In this document: positions 9,989 to 18,710 of the stretch, one piece after another | Layout of the letters: every line of letters begins with the position of its first letter | Position numbering within the stretch: position 1 is the first letter of the stretch | NCBI RefSeq assembly: GCF_003340555.1 | Contig: NZ_QPLJ01000001.1 | Span: forward strand, 248,001 to 312,000 | DNA from: Jannaschia formosa | GTDB lineage: Bacteria > Pseudomonadota > Alphaproteobacteria > Rhodobacterales > Rhodobacteraceae | Direction: 5' to 3' | Length of the DNA: 64,000 nucleotides | Translations under genes and position numbers: made by a program | Notes under the pieces: model-generated | Databases searched by the model: none | Seen by the model: the letters and a program-made list of their open reading frames with translations, nothing else | Told to the model about the DNA's origin: nothing

Positions 9989-10629
9989 TGCGGCTTGCCC
10001 TCGGCAGCGCCGCCGCGCAGGGCGATCTCCATCAGCGTGACCACCGTCTCGCGGCGGGTGGCGAGGCTGGGCGCCTCGAGCAGGGCCTGCTTCTCTTCCT
10101 GCTCGAAGGGGCAGAGCATCGAGAGCGAGTTGAGCAGCAGTTCCTCCTCGGCGTCGCGCAGGGAGTCCCAGTCGGTTGAGAGATGCTGGCTCTCGAAATA
10201 GCGGCCGAGCAGGTCGAGGAAGGCGGAGCGGTCGAAGCCCGTGTCGACCTCGGGCTTGCCCAGGTCGCGCTCGAATCCGTCCCAGGAGATGTCGGCCTTC
10301 AGATAGGGCGCGAAGCCGCTGATCTCGCGCGTGATCCGGTAGCGCGACACCCCCGCGAGGGTGATCATGTAGCGCCCGTCCTCGGTCTCCGACAGCTGCG
10401 TCAGCCGCCCGGCGCAGCCGATCGTCTGCAGCGCCCGCCCGTCGCGGGCGGGCTGGGCGCGGGGCTGGACCATGCCGATCAGGCGATGCTCTGTCTTGAG
10501 GCAGTCGTCGATCATCTGCAGGTAGCGCGGCTCGAAGATGTGCAGCGGCAACCGCGCCCGCGGCAGCAGCAGGGCGCCGGGCAAGGGAAAGACGGGAATC
10601 GTCGGGGGAAGGTCGGTCGTTCGCATCAT
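9985..10629 (-). CDS. LON substrate-binding (LAN) domain protein
   Basis: 214 residues beginning [26 protein letters not shown], the signature of the N-terminal substrate-recognition domain of Lon protease, but without any ATPase or peptidase domain. Stand-alone LON-domain proteins are common in alphaproteobacteria; their role is not established, though a link to protein quality control is often assumed. It lies between a thioredoxin-TPR gene (upstream, 64 bp away) and the coupled Trm112-like gene, on the same strand, so the three probably form an operon. Confidence 0.9.
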   Translation of the reverse strand: MMRTTDLPPTIPVFPLPGALLLPRARLPLHIFEPRYLQMIDDCLKTEHRLIGMVQPRAQPARDGRALQTIGCAGRLTQLSETEDGRYMITLAGVSRYRITREISGFAPYLKADISWDGFERDLGKPEVDTGFDRSAFLDLLGRYFESQHLSTDWDSLRDAEEELLLNSLSMLCPFEQEEKQALLEAPSLATRRETVVTLMEIALRGGAAEGKPQ

Positions 10630-10693
10630 GCCGTGCAGGTAGGGCAGAACGCGCGGGCGAACAGGCCGCCCCCCGCGAAGTTCCGTCGCGCCC

Positions 10694-11602
10694 TCAGGCG
10701 AAGATCATCGAGGACAGGCGCCGCCGTCCGGCGAGCACCGCCGGGTCCTTCGGGCCGGCCGCGTCGAAGATGGTGAAGAGCTGCGTCCGCGCCGCACCCT
10801 CGTTCCACTCCCGGTCGCGGCGGAAGAGCTCCAGCAGCATGTCGATGGCGCCCTTGGTGTCGCCCGTCGCCTGAAGGGCCAGCGCGAGGTCGAAGCGCGC
10901 CTGGTGGTCGTCGGGATCCGCCTCGACCGCGGCGGTCAGCTCGGCCACCGGTCCCGCGCTCGCGGCCTGGCGGGCGAGCGCGAGCTGGGCGCGCGCCGCC
11001 TCCAGCTCGGGCGCAGAGGCAAGCCCGGCGGGCGCGCCGTCGAGAAGGGCCTGCGCCTCGTCCAGCTCGCCCAGCGCGACATGGGCGCGAGCCAACCCGC
11101 CCAGGGCGGCGGCGTTGTCGGGCGCCTCGTCAAGGATGGCGGCGAAGGTCTGGGCGGCATCGACGGCGGCGCCCTGCTCCAGCATCTCGTCGGCGGCGGC
11201 GACCGCCTCGGCGAGCGCGTCCGCCTCGGAGGTGTTGAGCGCGGCGACCCGGCCGACGAATTCCTTCACCTCGGCCTGGCTGATCGCGCCCTGGAAGCCA
11301 TCGACAGGCTGGCCCTGCCAGAAGGCATAGACCGTCGGGATCGACTGGATGCGCAGCTGCGCCGCGATCTGCTGATTCCTGTCGACATCGACCTTGGCCA
11401 TCTTCACCTTGCCGCCCTGCGCCTGCACGGCCGCCTCGAGTTGCGGCCCGAGCGTCTTGCAGGGCCCGCACCAGGGCGCCCAGAAGTCGACGATGACCGG
11501 GACCGTGCGGGAGGTCTCGACGACGTCCTGCATGAAGGTCCTCTCCTCGACGTCGAAGACGAGGTCGGAGGCTTGGGCTTGGGGCTGTCCGAGTTCGAGC
11601 AT
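10694..11602 (-). CDS. Thioredoxin-TPR protein (CnoX/YbbN-like co-chaperone)
   Basis: 302 residues. The first ~115 are a thioredoxin domain with the active WCGPC motif (C45, C48), the cis-proline loop SIPTVYAF and FQGAISQAEV. The remaining ~185 are an alpha-helical tetratricopeptide region (GDTKGAIDMLLELF and similar). This is the architecture of YbbN/CnoX, a chaperone-linked holdase. Unlike the E. coli protein, which has SXXC, the complete CGPC suggests real thiol-disulfide activity. The next gene on the strand encodes a LON-domain protein, consistent with a protein-homeostasis group. Confidence 0.92.
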   Translation of the reverse strand: MLELGQPQAQASDLVFDVEERTFMQDVVETSRTVPVIVDFWAPWCGPCKTLGPQLEAAVQAQGGKVKMAKVDVDRNQQIAAQLRIQSIPTVYAFWQGQPVDGFQGAISQAEVKEFVGRVAALNTSEADALAEAVAAADEMLEQGAAVDAAQTFAAILDEAPDNAAALGGLARAHVALGELDEAQALLDGAPAGLASAPELEAARAQLALARQAASAGPVAELTAAVEADPDDHQARFDLALALQATGDTKGAIDMLLELFRRDREWNEGAARTQLFTIFDAAGPKDPAVLAGRRRLSSMIFA

Positions 11603-11708
11603 GGGGCGGGCTCCGCGGTCGGTAGGAAAGGACGTATGATCGATGGGTGATCCACGGGTGATCTAGGGGGGACGCGCGCTCGCCGCAAGCGAGCCGCGCC
11701 CCGGGATA

Positions 11709-13739
11709 TCAAGCGAAGATCGCGTCGGAGGCCGAAAGGTCACCGCGCTGGATATCGATCAGGGTCAGCACGTCGCCCTCGCCGAAGTCGATCACGACGT
11801 CCGGGCCGGCCTGACGGACCTGCGCCTCGCGCAGCAGTTGGCCGGCGCCGCCGATCCCGTCGAAGCCGAACTCGACGCGGTCCTGGCCCGGCGTGAAGTC
11901 GGCGATCCTGTCCATCTCGTGGCCCTTGGTGAAAACGAAGATATCCGCCCCCTCGCCCCCGGTGAGCACGTCGTTCCCAATGCCACCATCGAGCCGGTCG
12001 TCGCCGCCAAGCCCGGTGATCCGGCCATCCCCGGCGCCACCGATCAGGACGTCGTCGCCCTCGGTTGGACCGGTAACGACGGAGATGGGCTGCGACCCTA
12101 TGCGCTCCAGCGCGCCCTGGGCGTCGACGAAGCTGACCCGCACCGAAAGTTCGTTGCCGAGATCCTCCGCCGTGGCGCGGTAGCGGGGCATGAACGCGCC
12201 CGCGATCGGCTGCTCTCCGCGGAACCACTGGTAGAGGAACGCGTCTTCGGGGATGCCGTCCTTGTCGGTGATCTCGGGGCGGGCCGTCAGGGCGCGACCG
12301 ACATAGGGCAGACCAGCGATCAGAATACTGCCTTCGGCGGGATCAGGCACGTTCTCGATCGTCGCGGCCGAGCCCCACGGGTCGTCCTGGTCGCGCAGGG
12401 AGACCCACTCGGTGCGGGTTTGCCCGGTCGCGATCTCGATGGTCGCAGCGACGGAGATCCTCTTGCCGACTTCCTCGGCGCCCGGGGTGAAGCGCAGGCC
12501 CGTGGCGCCCTCGATCGCCTCGGACCCGCCTCCCTCTTTGCTGCGGAACCACTGCAGGCTCGTGCTCTCGATGGCGTAGTTCGACTCGACGCTGCCGGAT
12601 AGACGCAGGGTAGCCCCTTCGAGCGGATCTCCAGTGATCTCGCCCTTGGCCTCCAGGAACGGAAGCTCCTGCTGGGTGAAGATGCCTTCGTCCAATGTCT
12701 CGACGGGGACGGTGCGGAAGAAGACGTCCCTGTTCCCCGCGGGGCTGTCTGGCCAGGCAAACATGATCTCGTCTTCGGAGACAGCGACGACGGCGACGCG
12801 CGGTGCTGGAAGATCGGTCGTGGCGACCCTGAAATTGTCGCCGCGATGCCCGCCGTCCTCGTCGAAGAGCTGCGCGTGAACGCCGCCACCCACAGCCCAG
12901 GTCACGACGAAGCCGCCGTCCGGCAGGGCGACAACCGCGAAGTCACCGATACCCATCGTGCGGCTGTCCTCCACCACCGGGATGGCTACGGCATCGGGGT
13001 CGCTGGCGAAGCTGAGGTGGAGCGGCGCGTACTCGGGCGGGTTCCAGTACCTTTTCACGCCTCCTCCGTAAGGAGCCCCCGAAGGGGCCTGCAGCACCGT
13101 CGCGATCATGTCCCCATCCGCAAGCCGCGTGATTTCGTAATCGCGGAGACGGATATCGAGAGGGTATTCCGCGCCATAGTACCGCGTCGCGTAGTCGGGG
13201 GGCAGAAATCCGAACTGGACCACTGCCGATGTCTCGAATGACGAGTTCCCCCCCGGGACCAGGACATCGTTCGTGTCGAAGCGTGTATGGAATTTCTGGC
13301 CGCTCGCGACCGCAGTCACGCTGAAGCCGCTAGAGGAAGTCCCGATCGAGTTATCCTCGTATCGGCCCTGCGAGGCTGGACGCGAATCCAGCGCCACCAC
13401 GGGGGAAAGTGCAGTCCCCGAATCGGAGAGGCGCTGCCCCATGATGTTGTCGATCCGGCGACCATTCGCATCGCGCGTCTCGGCGAGCCAGGTCATCATC
13501 AGCGACCCGTCGCTCAGCTCCGCCGCTTCGGTATCGCGAGCCCGGCTCCAGTCTCCCTCCGGGCGATATTCCGGCCCAAGGGATCCGTCGGCCTCGCGAA
13601 TGCGCAGGACCACGTCGAACGCGCCGTCCGGACGGCGGGACTGGTAGCCGATGGCGATGCGCCCGTCCGACAGCGCGGTCAGGGACGGGTTGCCGTCGTC
13701 ACGGGGATTGGGGGCGTTCGCCACGGTGGGAGATGTCAT
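11709..13739 (-). CDS. Large RTX-type calcium-binding protein, probable type I secretion substrate
   Basis: 676 residues without an N-terminal signal peptide. Residues ~10-360 look like a beta-propeller-type repeat region (recurring ALSDGRIAIGY, ELSDGSLMMTW, ALPDGGFVVTW). Residues ~370-555 contain two Ig-like/bacterial-adhesin-type segments with the recurring YQWFRG / LQWFRSK pattern. Residues 557-676 contain GGxGxDxxx nonapeptides (GLGGDDRLDGGIGNDVLTGGEGADIF) and an acidic/hydrophobic tail typical of type I secretion. No ABC exporter lies nearby. Start supported by AAGGA at good spacing. The function is unknown; an extracellular adhesin or matrix protein is plausible. Confidence 0.85.
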   Translation of the reverse strand: MTSPTVANAPNPRDDGNPSLTALSDGRIAIGYQSRRPDGAFDVVLRIREADGSLGPEYRPEGDWSRARDTEAAELSDGSLMMTWLAETRDANGRRIDNIMGQRLSDSGTALSPVVALDSRPASQGRYEDNSIGTSSSGFSVTAVASGQKFHTRFDTNDVLVPGGNSSFETSAVVQFGFLPPDYATRYYGAEYPLDIRLRDYEITRLADGDMIATVLQAPSGAPYGGGVKRYWNPPEYAPLHLSFASDPDAVAIPVVEDSRTMGIGDFAVVALPDGGFVVTWAVGGGVHAQLFDEDGGHRGDNFRVATTDLPAPRVAVVAVSEDEIMFAWPDSPAGNRDVFFRTVPVETLDEGIFTQQELPFLEAKGEITGDPLEGATLRLSGSVESNYAIESTSLQWFRSKEGGGSEAIEGATGLRFTPGAEEVGKRISVAATIEIATGQTRTEWVSLRDQDDPWGSAATIENVPDPAEGSILIAGLPYVGRALTARPEITDKDGIPEDAFLYQWFRGEQPIAGAFMPRYRATAEDLGNELSVRVSFVDAQGALERIGSQPISVVTGPTEGDDVLIGGAGDGRITGLGGDDRLDGGIGNDVLTGGEGADIFVFTKGHEMDRIADFTPGQDRVEFGFDGIGGAGQLLREAQVRQAGPDVVIDFGEGDVLTLIDIQRGDLSASDAIFA

Positions 13740-13754
13740 CGCAGGTCCTTTCTC

Positions 13755-13798
13755 TAAATAGGTTACAAGAGATTAACCCATCAAAGTTAGGAGGTTAT
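13755..13798 (-). promoter_or_regulatory. AT-rich upstream region of the RTX gene with inverted GGTTA/TAACC arms
   Basis: This is one of the few AT-rich stretches in the window. It holds the inverted repeat GGTTA-8 nt-TAACC (13761-13778) and a further GGTTA at ~13794. A TTGATG...TATTTA pair with 18-bp spacing (13784 to 13755, minus strand) could be a promoter, but its predicted start falls very close to the ribosome site, so this is tentative. Confidence 0.3.
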
Positions 13799-13873
13799 GA
13801 GACCCGGCTGAGTACGTGTCCACCCCGGACGTCGAGACAGCGACCGCGGCGGCGCCCTTCCCGGGCTTCGCGG

Positions 13874-14662
13874 TCAGAGGTCGAACGTCGCCATCACCGG
13901 GACGTGGTCCGACGGCCTGTCCCAGCCGCGCGCGTCGCGGAGGATGCGCGAGGAATGGGCCGCGTTCGCGATGTCGGGCGTGGCCCAGATATGGTCCAGC
14001 CGGCGGCCCCTGTCAGCGGCGGACCAGTCCCTGGCGCGGTAGGACCACCAGGAATACAGGTTGCCCTCCGGGAGGTCCTGCCGGGTCACGTCGACCCAGG
14101 CGCCGGCCTCCTGCGTCTCGCCCAGGGCCGCGACCTCGACCGGCGTATGGGAGACGACCTTCAGCATCTGCTTGTGCGACCAGACGTCGTCCTCGCGCGG
14201 CGCGATGTTGAGGTCGCCGACGAGGATCGCGCGGCGCGGGGCCTCGGCCCGGAAGCCGTCGCGCATCGAGGCGAGGTAGTCGAGCTTCTGCCCGAACTTC
14301 TCGTTGACCTCCCGGTCGGGCACGTCGCCGCCGGCGGGGACGTAGAAGTTGTGGATCACGGTCCCGTCCTCGAGCTGCGCCGCGACGTGGCGGGCATGGC
14401 CGAGCGCGGCGTGGTCATGGGCCCCGACCTCGCGCAGGGGCAGCTTCGACAGGATGGCGACGCCGTTGTAGCCCTTCTGCCCGCGCGCGACCATGTGGCG
14501 GTAGCCCAGCGCCTCGAAGGCCGCGCGGGGGATCAGCTCGACCGGGGCCTTGCATTCCTGAAGGCAGAGCACGTCCGGCCCCTCGTCGGTCAGCAGGCGA
14601 TGGACCAGCGCCTCGCGCAGGCGGACGGAGTTGATGTTCCATGTGGCGAGAGTGAAGGGCAT
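13874..14662 (-). CDS. xth: Exodeoxyribonuclease III
   Basis: 262 residues from ATG 14662; the open frame continues upstream to 14926, but that extension has no homology features and overlaps a dispersed repeat. All EEP-nuclease motifs are present: TWNINSVR (metal/substrate Asn), LQECK (metal Glu), YVPAGG, GDLNIAP, LDHIWA and the terminal catalytic SDHVPVMA. The enzyme removes nucleotides from 3' ends and cleaves at abasic sites in base-excision repair. The length matches XthA of E. coli (268). Confidence 0.95.
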   Translation of the reverse strand: MPFTLATWNINSVRLREALVHRLLTDEGPDVLCLQECKAPVELIPRAAFEALGYRHMVARGQKGYNGVAILSKLPLREVGAHDHAALGHARHVAAQLEDGTVIHNFYVPAGGDVPDREVNEKFGQKLDYLASMRDGFRAEAPRRAILVGDLNIAPREDDVWSHKQMLKVVSHTPVEVAALGETQEAGAWVDVTRQDLPEGNLYSWWSYRARDWSAADRGRRLDHIWATPDIANAAHSSRILRDARGWDRPSDHVPVMATFDL

Positions 14663-14781
14663 CGGCGGCTCCGGCTTGACTGTCCCGCTTCTGGCAGGCC
14701 GGGGGCGCGGGGACCACCCTCGCCGTCGGGTCTGCTCGTGAACGGGCCGCGATGGACGGCATTCGCATAAAATTGTCCCGG

Positions 14782-14848
14782 CCTTCCTGTGGCCGAAAAT
14801 ACTCCGGGGGAGTCGCCGCAGGCGACGGGGGCGGAGCCCCCTCCCCGC
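14782..14848 (-). repeat. Dispersed intergenic repeat, family A, copy 1
   Basis: Minus-strand copy of the core CCGGAGTATTTTCGGCCACAGG with its associated GC hairpin (arms GGGGGC / GCCCCC near 14827-14842). It fills most of the 305-bp gap between xth and lolA, which are divergent here, so it is not merely a terminator between convergent genes. Confidence 0.75.
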
Positions 14849-14967
14849 CGCGGGCGGGTCCGAGGTCCTACGGCTGTCGCCGCCTGACGACGGCACGTCA
14901 TCGCATGACGACGAGACTTCGCGCATCCCGGCCCTTATATCCCCCGGACACGACGTCAGGAGCTTCC

Positions 14968-15564
14968 ATGCGCACCTTCGCCATTCTCGCCTTCGCCCTC
15001 ACCACGCTGGCCCTGCCCGCGCAGGCCGAGATCTCCATCAGCGAGATCGGCCGCTACCTCAACAGCTTCCGGACCGCCAAGGCGGAGTTCACGCAGGTGA
15101 ACCCGGACGGCACGATCTCGACCGGGGACCTGTCGCTGCGCCGTCCCGGGCGGGCGCGGTTCGACTACGACGCGCCCAACAAGTCGCTCGTCATCGCCGG
15201 CGGCGGACAGGTCGCGGTGTTCGATCCTGTGTCGAACACCCCGCCCGAGCAGTACCCGCTGTCGCAGACGCCGCTGTCGCTGATCCTCGCGGACAGTGTC
15301 AACCTGAACTCCGGCATGGTCGTGGGCCATGGCGGGGATGCGACGCAGACCTCGATCACGCTGCAGGACCCGCAGAACCCGCAATACGGCAACATCCAGC
15401 TGGTCTTCACCCCCTCGCCCACGACCCTGCGGCAATGGGTGATCACCGACGACACCGGGTCGCAGACGACCGTCATCCTCGGCGACATGCAGGCCGGTGC
15501 CTCGCTGGGCAGCGGGCTGTTCAACATCCCGCTGGAGATGCAGCGGCGCGGTCTGTCGAACTGA
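14968..15564 (+). CDS. lolA: Outer-membrane lipoprotein carrier protein LolA
   Basis: 198 residues from ATG 14968, preceded by AGGAG. The N-terminus is a signal peptide (MRTFAILAFALTTLALPAQA). The mature part shows the LolA pattern: RTAKAEFTQVNPDGTISTGDLSLRRPGRARFDY, then PNKSLVIAGGGQVAVFD and YPLSQTPLSLIL. LolA ferries lipoproteins across the periplasm from LolCDE to the outer membrane. The gene stands alone. In related genomes lolA is commonly near ftsK, which lies ~9 kb away here. The open frame extends upstream to 14752, but the signal peptide fixes this start. Confidence 0.93.
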   Translation: MRTFAILAFALTTLALPAQAEISISEIGRYLNSFRTAKAEFTQVNPDGTISTGDLSLRRPGRARFDYDAPNKSLVIAGGGQVAVFDPVSNTPPEQYPLSQTPLSLILADSVNLNSGMVVGHGGDATQTSITLQDPQNPQYGNIQLVFTPSPTTLRQWVITDDTGSQTTVILGDMQAGASLGSGLFNIPLEMQRRGLSN

Positions 15565-15589
15565 CGCACGGCGCCTTTGGGCGGGGGCG

Positions 15590-15652
15590 GAGGGGGCTCT
15601 GCCCCCGCTCGCTTCGCTCGCCCCCCCGGCATATTTGCGGAGCATCGAAGGG
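15590..15652 (+). repeat. Dispersed intergenic repeat, family B, copy 1
   Basis: A hairpin GGGGGC-TCT-GCCCCC (15592-15606) is followed, at 15621-15652, by the core CCCCGGCATATTTGCGGAGC and then ATCGAAGGG. It lies between the convergent ends of lolA and the crotonase-like gene. Confidence 0.75.
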
Positions 15653-15685
15653 CAGGCCGCCGGGCCGGCCGGACCGCCCGCCCTG

Positions 15686-16282
15686 TCAGGGCACCATCGC
15701 CTTGATCGCCGCGACTTGATCGGGCTGCCCGACTGCCAGCTGGCGCGCTGCCTCCAGCGGATCGGGGACGATGCGGTCGACGAGGCCGAAGGCCAGCGCC
15801 TCGGAGGCATCGAGCCGGGCGCCCGCGGCGAGGATCAGCTTGGCGCGGGCCGGGCCGACCAGCGCGGCGAGGCGGGCCGGGTCCGAGGGCTGCGGCAGGT
15901 AGCCGAGCTTCGCGACCGGGTAGAAGAAATGGGCCTGGGGGACCGACAGGCGCAGGTCGCAGGCCAGCGCCATGCCGAAGGCCCCGCCCGCGAGCGTCCC
16001 GTTGAGCGCCGCGACGGTCAGGCAGGGCCGCGCCGCGATGGCGCCGGACAGCCGTTCCCAGAGAGGGGAGGTGGCGAGGCCGGCCTTCGCCTCCGCGAGG
16101 TCGGCGCCGGCGCTGAACACCTTCCCGCCGGCGCCGGTCAGGATCAGCAGGCCCGTCTCTGGGCCAAGGCCCAGGACGTGGTCGCCCAGGGTCTCCAGCA
16201 TGGCGGCGGTCAGCGAGTTGGCCTTGTCCGGGCGGTCGATGGTCAGGACCAGGGTGGCGCCGTCCCGCTCGGCCCGGATCAC
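15686..16282 (-). CDS. Crotonase-fold (enoyl-CoA hydratase-like) protein, short and without the catalytic glutamates
   Basis: 198 residues from GTG 16282. The crotonase fold is clear: GKVFSAGADLAEAK, then ALNGTLAGGAFGMALACDLRL, and AHFFYPVAKLGYLPQPS. Aligned by eye to mitochondrial enoyl-CoA hydratase, the positions of both catalytic glutamates (GGGCE; PEILLG) are occupied by Gly and Val. The protein also lacks the ~50-60 C-terminal residues of the usual ~258-residue family, ending soon after the GLVDRIVP segment. It therefore probably does not hydrate enoyl-CoA in the standard way; another crotonase-type reaction or a binding role is possible. Its GTG overlaps the SDR stop (GTGA), so the pair is coupled. 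Confidence 0.85.
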   Translation of the reverse strand: MIRAERDGATLVLTIDRPDKANSLTAAMLETLGDHVLGLGPETGLLILTGAGGKVFSAGADLAEAKAGLATSPLWERLSGAIAARPCLTVAALNGTLAGGAFGMALACDLRLSVPQAHFFYPVAKLGYLPQPSDPARLAALVGPARAKLILAAGARLDASEALAFGLVDRIVPDPLEAARQLAVGQPDQVAAIKAMVP

Positions 16283-17031
16283 GCGGCGAGCCCGATCCGG
16301 GCGCGCAGCGCCTCGTCGCGCAGGCTGAGCTCGGTGCCGCGCAGGTCGTCGGCCTCGGGCGAGCACATCCAGACCAGCGCCTTCGCGGGCCAGTCGGCGG
16401 GGATGTGATCCTCCCACTCCAGCTGGGCGACGGGGCCGACGCCGGAGGCCTTGATCTCGCGCTGCATCTGGGTGGCGACCGTGCCGGGCGAGAGGCCCAT
16501 TATGCGCAGCGTCTCGCCGTATTCGGCATGGGCCGCCTCGGTCAGCATCTTCGCGCCCGCCTTCGAGGTGCAATAGGCCGACCAGCCCGCCAGCGCCCGA
16601 TGCGCGGCGCCCGACGAGATGGTGATGATCGTCCCGCCGCCCTGCTCCGCCATCACCGGGATCGCAGCGCGCATGCCGTGGTAGACCCCCTTCAGGTTCA
16701 CGTCGATCAGCCGCGTCCAGGCGGCGGGATCGGTCTCGGCCAGGCCGCCGATCGGGTCGATCATCCCGGCATTGTTGATGAGCACGTCGAGCGAGCCATA
16801 GGTGTCGAGCGTGACCTGCACGGCCCGGGACATCTCGGTCCAGCCGGCGACGTCGCAGGGGATGGCCAGCGCCCGCTTGCCGATCTCGCCGGCGATGTCG
16901 GCGATTTCCAGTGTGGAGCGGGCCAGCAGCACGACATTCGCGCCCGCCCCGGCGAAGGCGCGGGCGGCGGCGGCGCCGATGCCGCGCGAGGCGCCGGTGA
17001 CGAGCACGGTCTTGGACGTGAGGTCGGTCAT
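16279..17031 (-). CDS. Short-chain dehydrogenase/reductase
   Basis: 250 residues of a classical SDR: cofactor motif VLVTGASRGIGAAAARAF, NNAG in the central strand, and the catalytic Ser...Tyr-x3-Lys in TISSGAAHRALAGWSAYCTSK. The basic residue after the first strand (LARS) suggests NADP preference, but this is weak. Start supported by GGAGG. It is translationally coupled to the downstream crotonase-like gene (4-bp overlap), so the two probably act on the same acyl or hydroxyacyl compound. Substrate unknown. Confidence 0.9.
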   Translation of the reverse strand: MTDLTSKTVLVTGASRGIGAAAARAFAGAGANVVLLARSTLEIADIAGEIGKRALAIPCDVAGWTEMSRAVQVTLDTYGSLDVLINNAGMIDPIGGLAETDPAAWTRLIDVNLKGVYHGMRAAIPVMAEQGGGTIITISSGAAHRALAGWSAYCTSKAGAKMLTEAAHAEYGETLRIMGLSPGTVATQMQREIKASGVGPVAQLEWEDHIPADWPAKALVWMCSPEADDLRGTELSLRDEALRARIGLAA

Positions 17032-17104
17032 GATTGCCTCCGGTTGACCCCGGATGCGGGGCCGGGGATGGTGGGTTCAAGCATTCGATACAGAAAGGTT
17101 CACC

Positions 17105-18574
17105 ATGCCGAAACATGCGATTGCGGCCGGGGCGGCGCTTGCCCTCGCCGCCGGACCCGCAGCGGCCGATTTGTCGGCCGAGCAGGTCTGGGCCGACTGG
17201 CAGGAGGTCTATGCCGCGATGGGCAGCACGCTCACGGCGGCGAGCGAGACCTATGCGGACGGGCGGCTGACGCTGACCGGGCTCTCGACCGCCGCGTCCT
17301 TTGGCGGGATCGAGACCAGCACGCGCTACGGCGACATCGCCCTGGTCGAGCGGGAGGACGGAACCCTCGCCATCGAGATCCCCGCCCGGCTGGAGATCGT
17401 GACCGAGACCACGGCTGCGGGCGAGCCGTTGCCCCAGACCCAGACCATCGTCATGGAGTCCGAGGGGCTGGAGGTCATCGCGCGCGAGGAAGGCGCGGGC
17501 CGGGTCTACGATTTCGACGCCGAGGAGGTCGTCTACAGCTTCTCGGACGACAGCGAGGAGGTGCCGGTCACCGGCAGCGCGACGATCACCGGCTTCGACA
17601 GCACCCTGAACAGCACCGGCGAGGGCCAGACCGTGCAGCTCGACCAGGATCTCTCGGCGGCGACGGTGCTCCTGTCGATCGCGGGCGCCGGGCCGGACCC
17701 GTTCGACATGACCTATGCGCTGACGGACGTGCAGTCGGAATCCTCGGGCACCGTCGACCTGACGGCCGCGCCCGAGACGGCGTCGCTGTCGCAGATGGGG
17801 CTCATGTTCGACGGCAGTGCGACCCATGGGGGCAGCGCGACGACGCTGACCGTCTCCTCCTCGGAGTCGGGGCCCTTCTCGCTGACCGGCAGCTCCGAGA
17901 GCGGGCGCATCGGCTTCGCGCTCGGCGCCGACAGCCTGACCTACGACCTGTCCTCGACCGCGGCGAAGATGGCGGTGCAGCTGGCGGCCTTCCCGGTCCC
18001 GATCACCGGATCGCTGGAGGAGTTCGGAGCGGGCTTCCGCCTGCCCGTCGGCGCCTCGGAGGAGCCGAAGCCCTTCGGCCTGACGCTGTCGCTGCGCGAC
18101 CTCGTGCTGGACGACGCGCTCTGGTCGCTGTTCGACCCGACGGGTCAGTTGCCGCGCGATCCGGCGACGCTGCTGCTGGACCTGTCCGGCACGGCGCTGA
18201 TGCGGGCCGACATCTTCGGCGACCCTGAGGCGATGGCGACGCTGTCCGGCCCCCCGGGAGAGCTGCGGAGCCTCGACCTGACGACCCTGCGCGTCGCGCT
18301 GGCGGGGGCGGAGCTGACCGGCGAGGGCGCAGTGACCTTCCCCAATCCGGGCGTCGTGCCGCAGCCGGTGGGCCAGGTCACGCTGGCGCTGAGCGGCGGG
18401 CTCGCGCTGATCGACCGGCTGGTGGCGCTGGGCTTCGTGCCGCCGCAGCAGGCGGCGATGGCCAAGGGCATGGTCGGCATGGTGGCCGAGACCGTCGGCG
18501 AGGACCAGCTGCGCTCGGTCATCGAGTTCACCGAGGGCGGCGGGATCACCGCGAACGGCGTGCCGCTGCAATAG
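17105..18574 (+). CDS. DUF2125-like periplasmic protein
   Basis: 489 residues from ATG 17105, beginning with a signal peptide (MPKHAIAAGAALALAAGPAAA). The rest is a soluble beta-rich protein with many short strands and acidic residues, recalling the DUF2125 proteins of Rhodobacteraceae. A second, shorter DUF2125-like gene is at 31771-32721. No catalytic motif is visible, and the function is unknown. It is divergent from the SDR/crotonase pair and convergent with xerC. Confidence 0.7.
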   Translation: MPKHAIAAGAALALAAGPAAADLSAEQVWADWQEVYAAMGSTLTAASETYADGRLTLTGLSTAASFGGIETSTRYGDIALVEREDGTLAIEIPARLEIVTETTAAGEPLPQTQTIVMESEGLEVIAREEGAGRVYDFDAEEVVYSFSDDSEEVPVTGSATITGFDSTLNSTGEGQTVQLDQDLSAATVLLSIAGAGPDPFDMTYALTDVQSESSGTVDLTAAPETASLSQMGLMFDGSATHGGSATTLTVSSSESGPFSLTGSSESGRIGFALGADSLTYDLSSTAAKMAVQLAAFPVPITGSLEEFGAGFRLPVGASEEPKPFGLTLSLRDLVLDDALWSLFDPTGQLPRDPATLLLDLSGTALMRADIFGDPEAMATLSGPPGELRSLDLTTLRVALAGAELTGEGAVTFPNPGVVPQPVGQVTLALSGGLALIDRLVALGFVPPQQAAMAKGMVGMVAETVGEDQLRSVIEFTEGGGITANGVPLQ

Positions 18575-18579
18575 GCGTT

Positions 18580-18598
18580 GGGGGGCGCTCTGCCCCCC
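18580..18598 (+). terminator. GC hairpin after the DUF2125-like gene
   Basis: GGGGGGC-GCTCT-GCCCCCC (7-bp stem, 5-nt loop) starts 6 bp past the stop codon. It is the same hairpin type that accompanies the dispersed repeats, but without the AT-containing core. Confidence 0.5.
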
Positions 18599-18630
18599 GC
18601 TCGGGTCGCGGGGCTTCGCCCGCTTCAGGC

Positions 18631-18655
18631 GGGATCGGTCTGCAGGACCGGTCCC
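18631..18655 (-). terminator. Hairpin between the DUF2125-like gene and xerC
   Basis: A 9-bp stem (18631-18639 with 18647-18655; one G-T type mismatch in the DNA arms) with a 7-nt loop lies downstream of xerC. It probably ends xerC transcription. Confidence 0.4.
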
Positions 18656-18710
18656 GAGACGCCGCTTCCCCCCACCGGGGCGGGTGCGGCGAGAGGAGGA
18701 GCCGGCGGCT

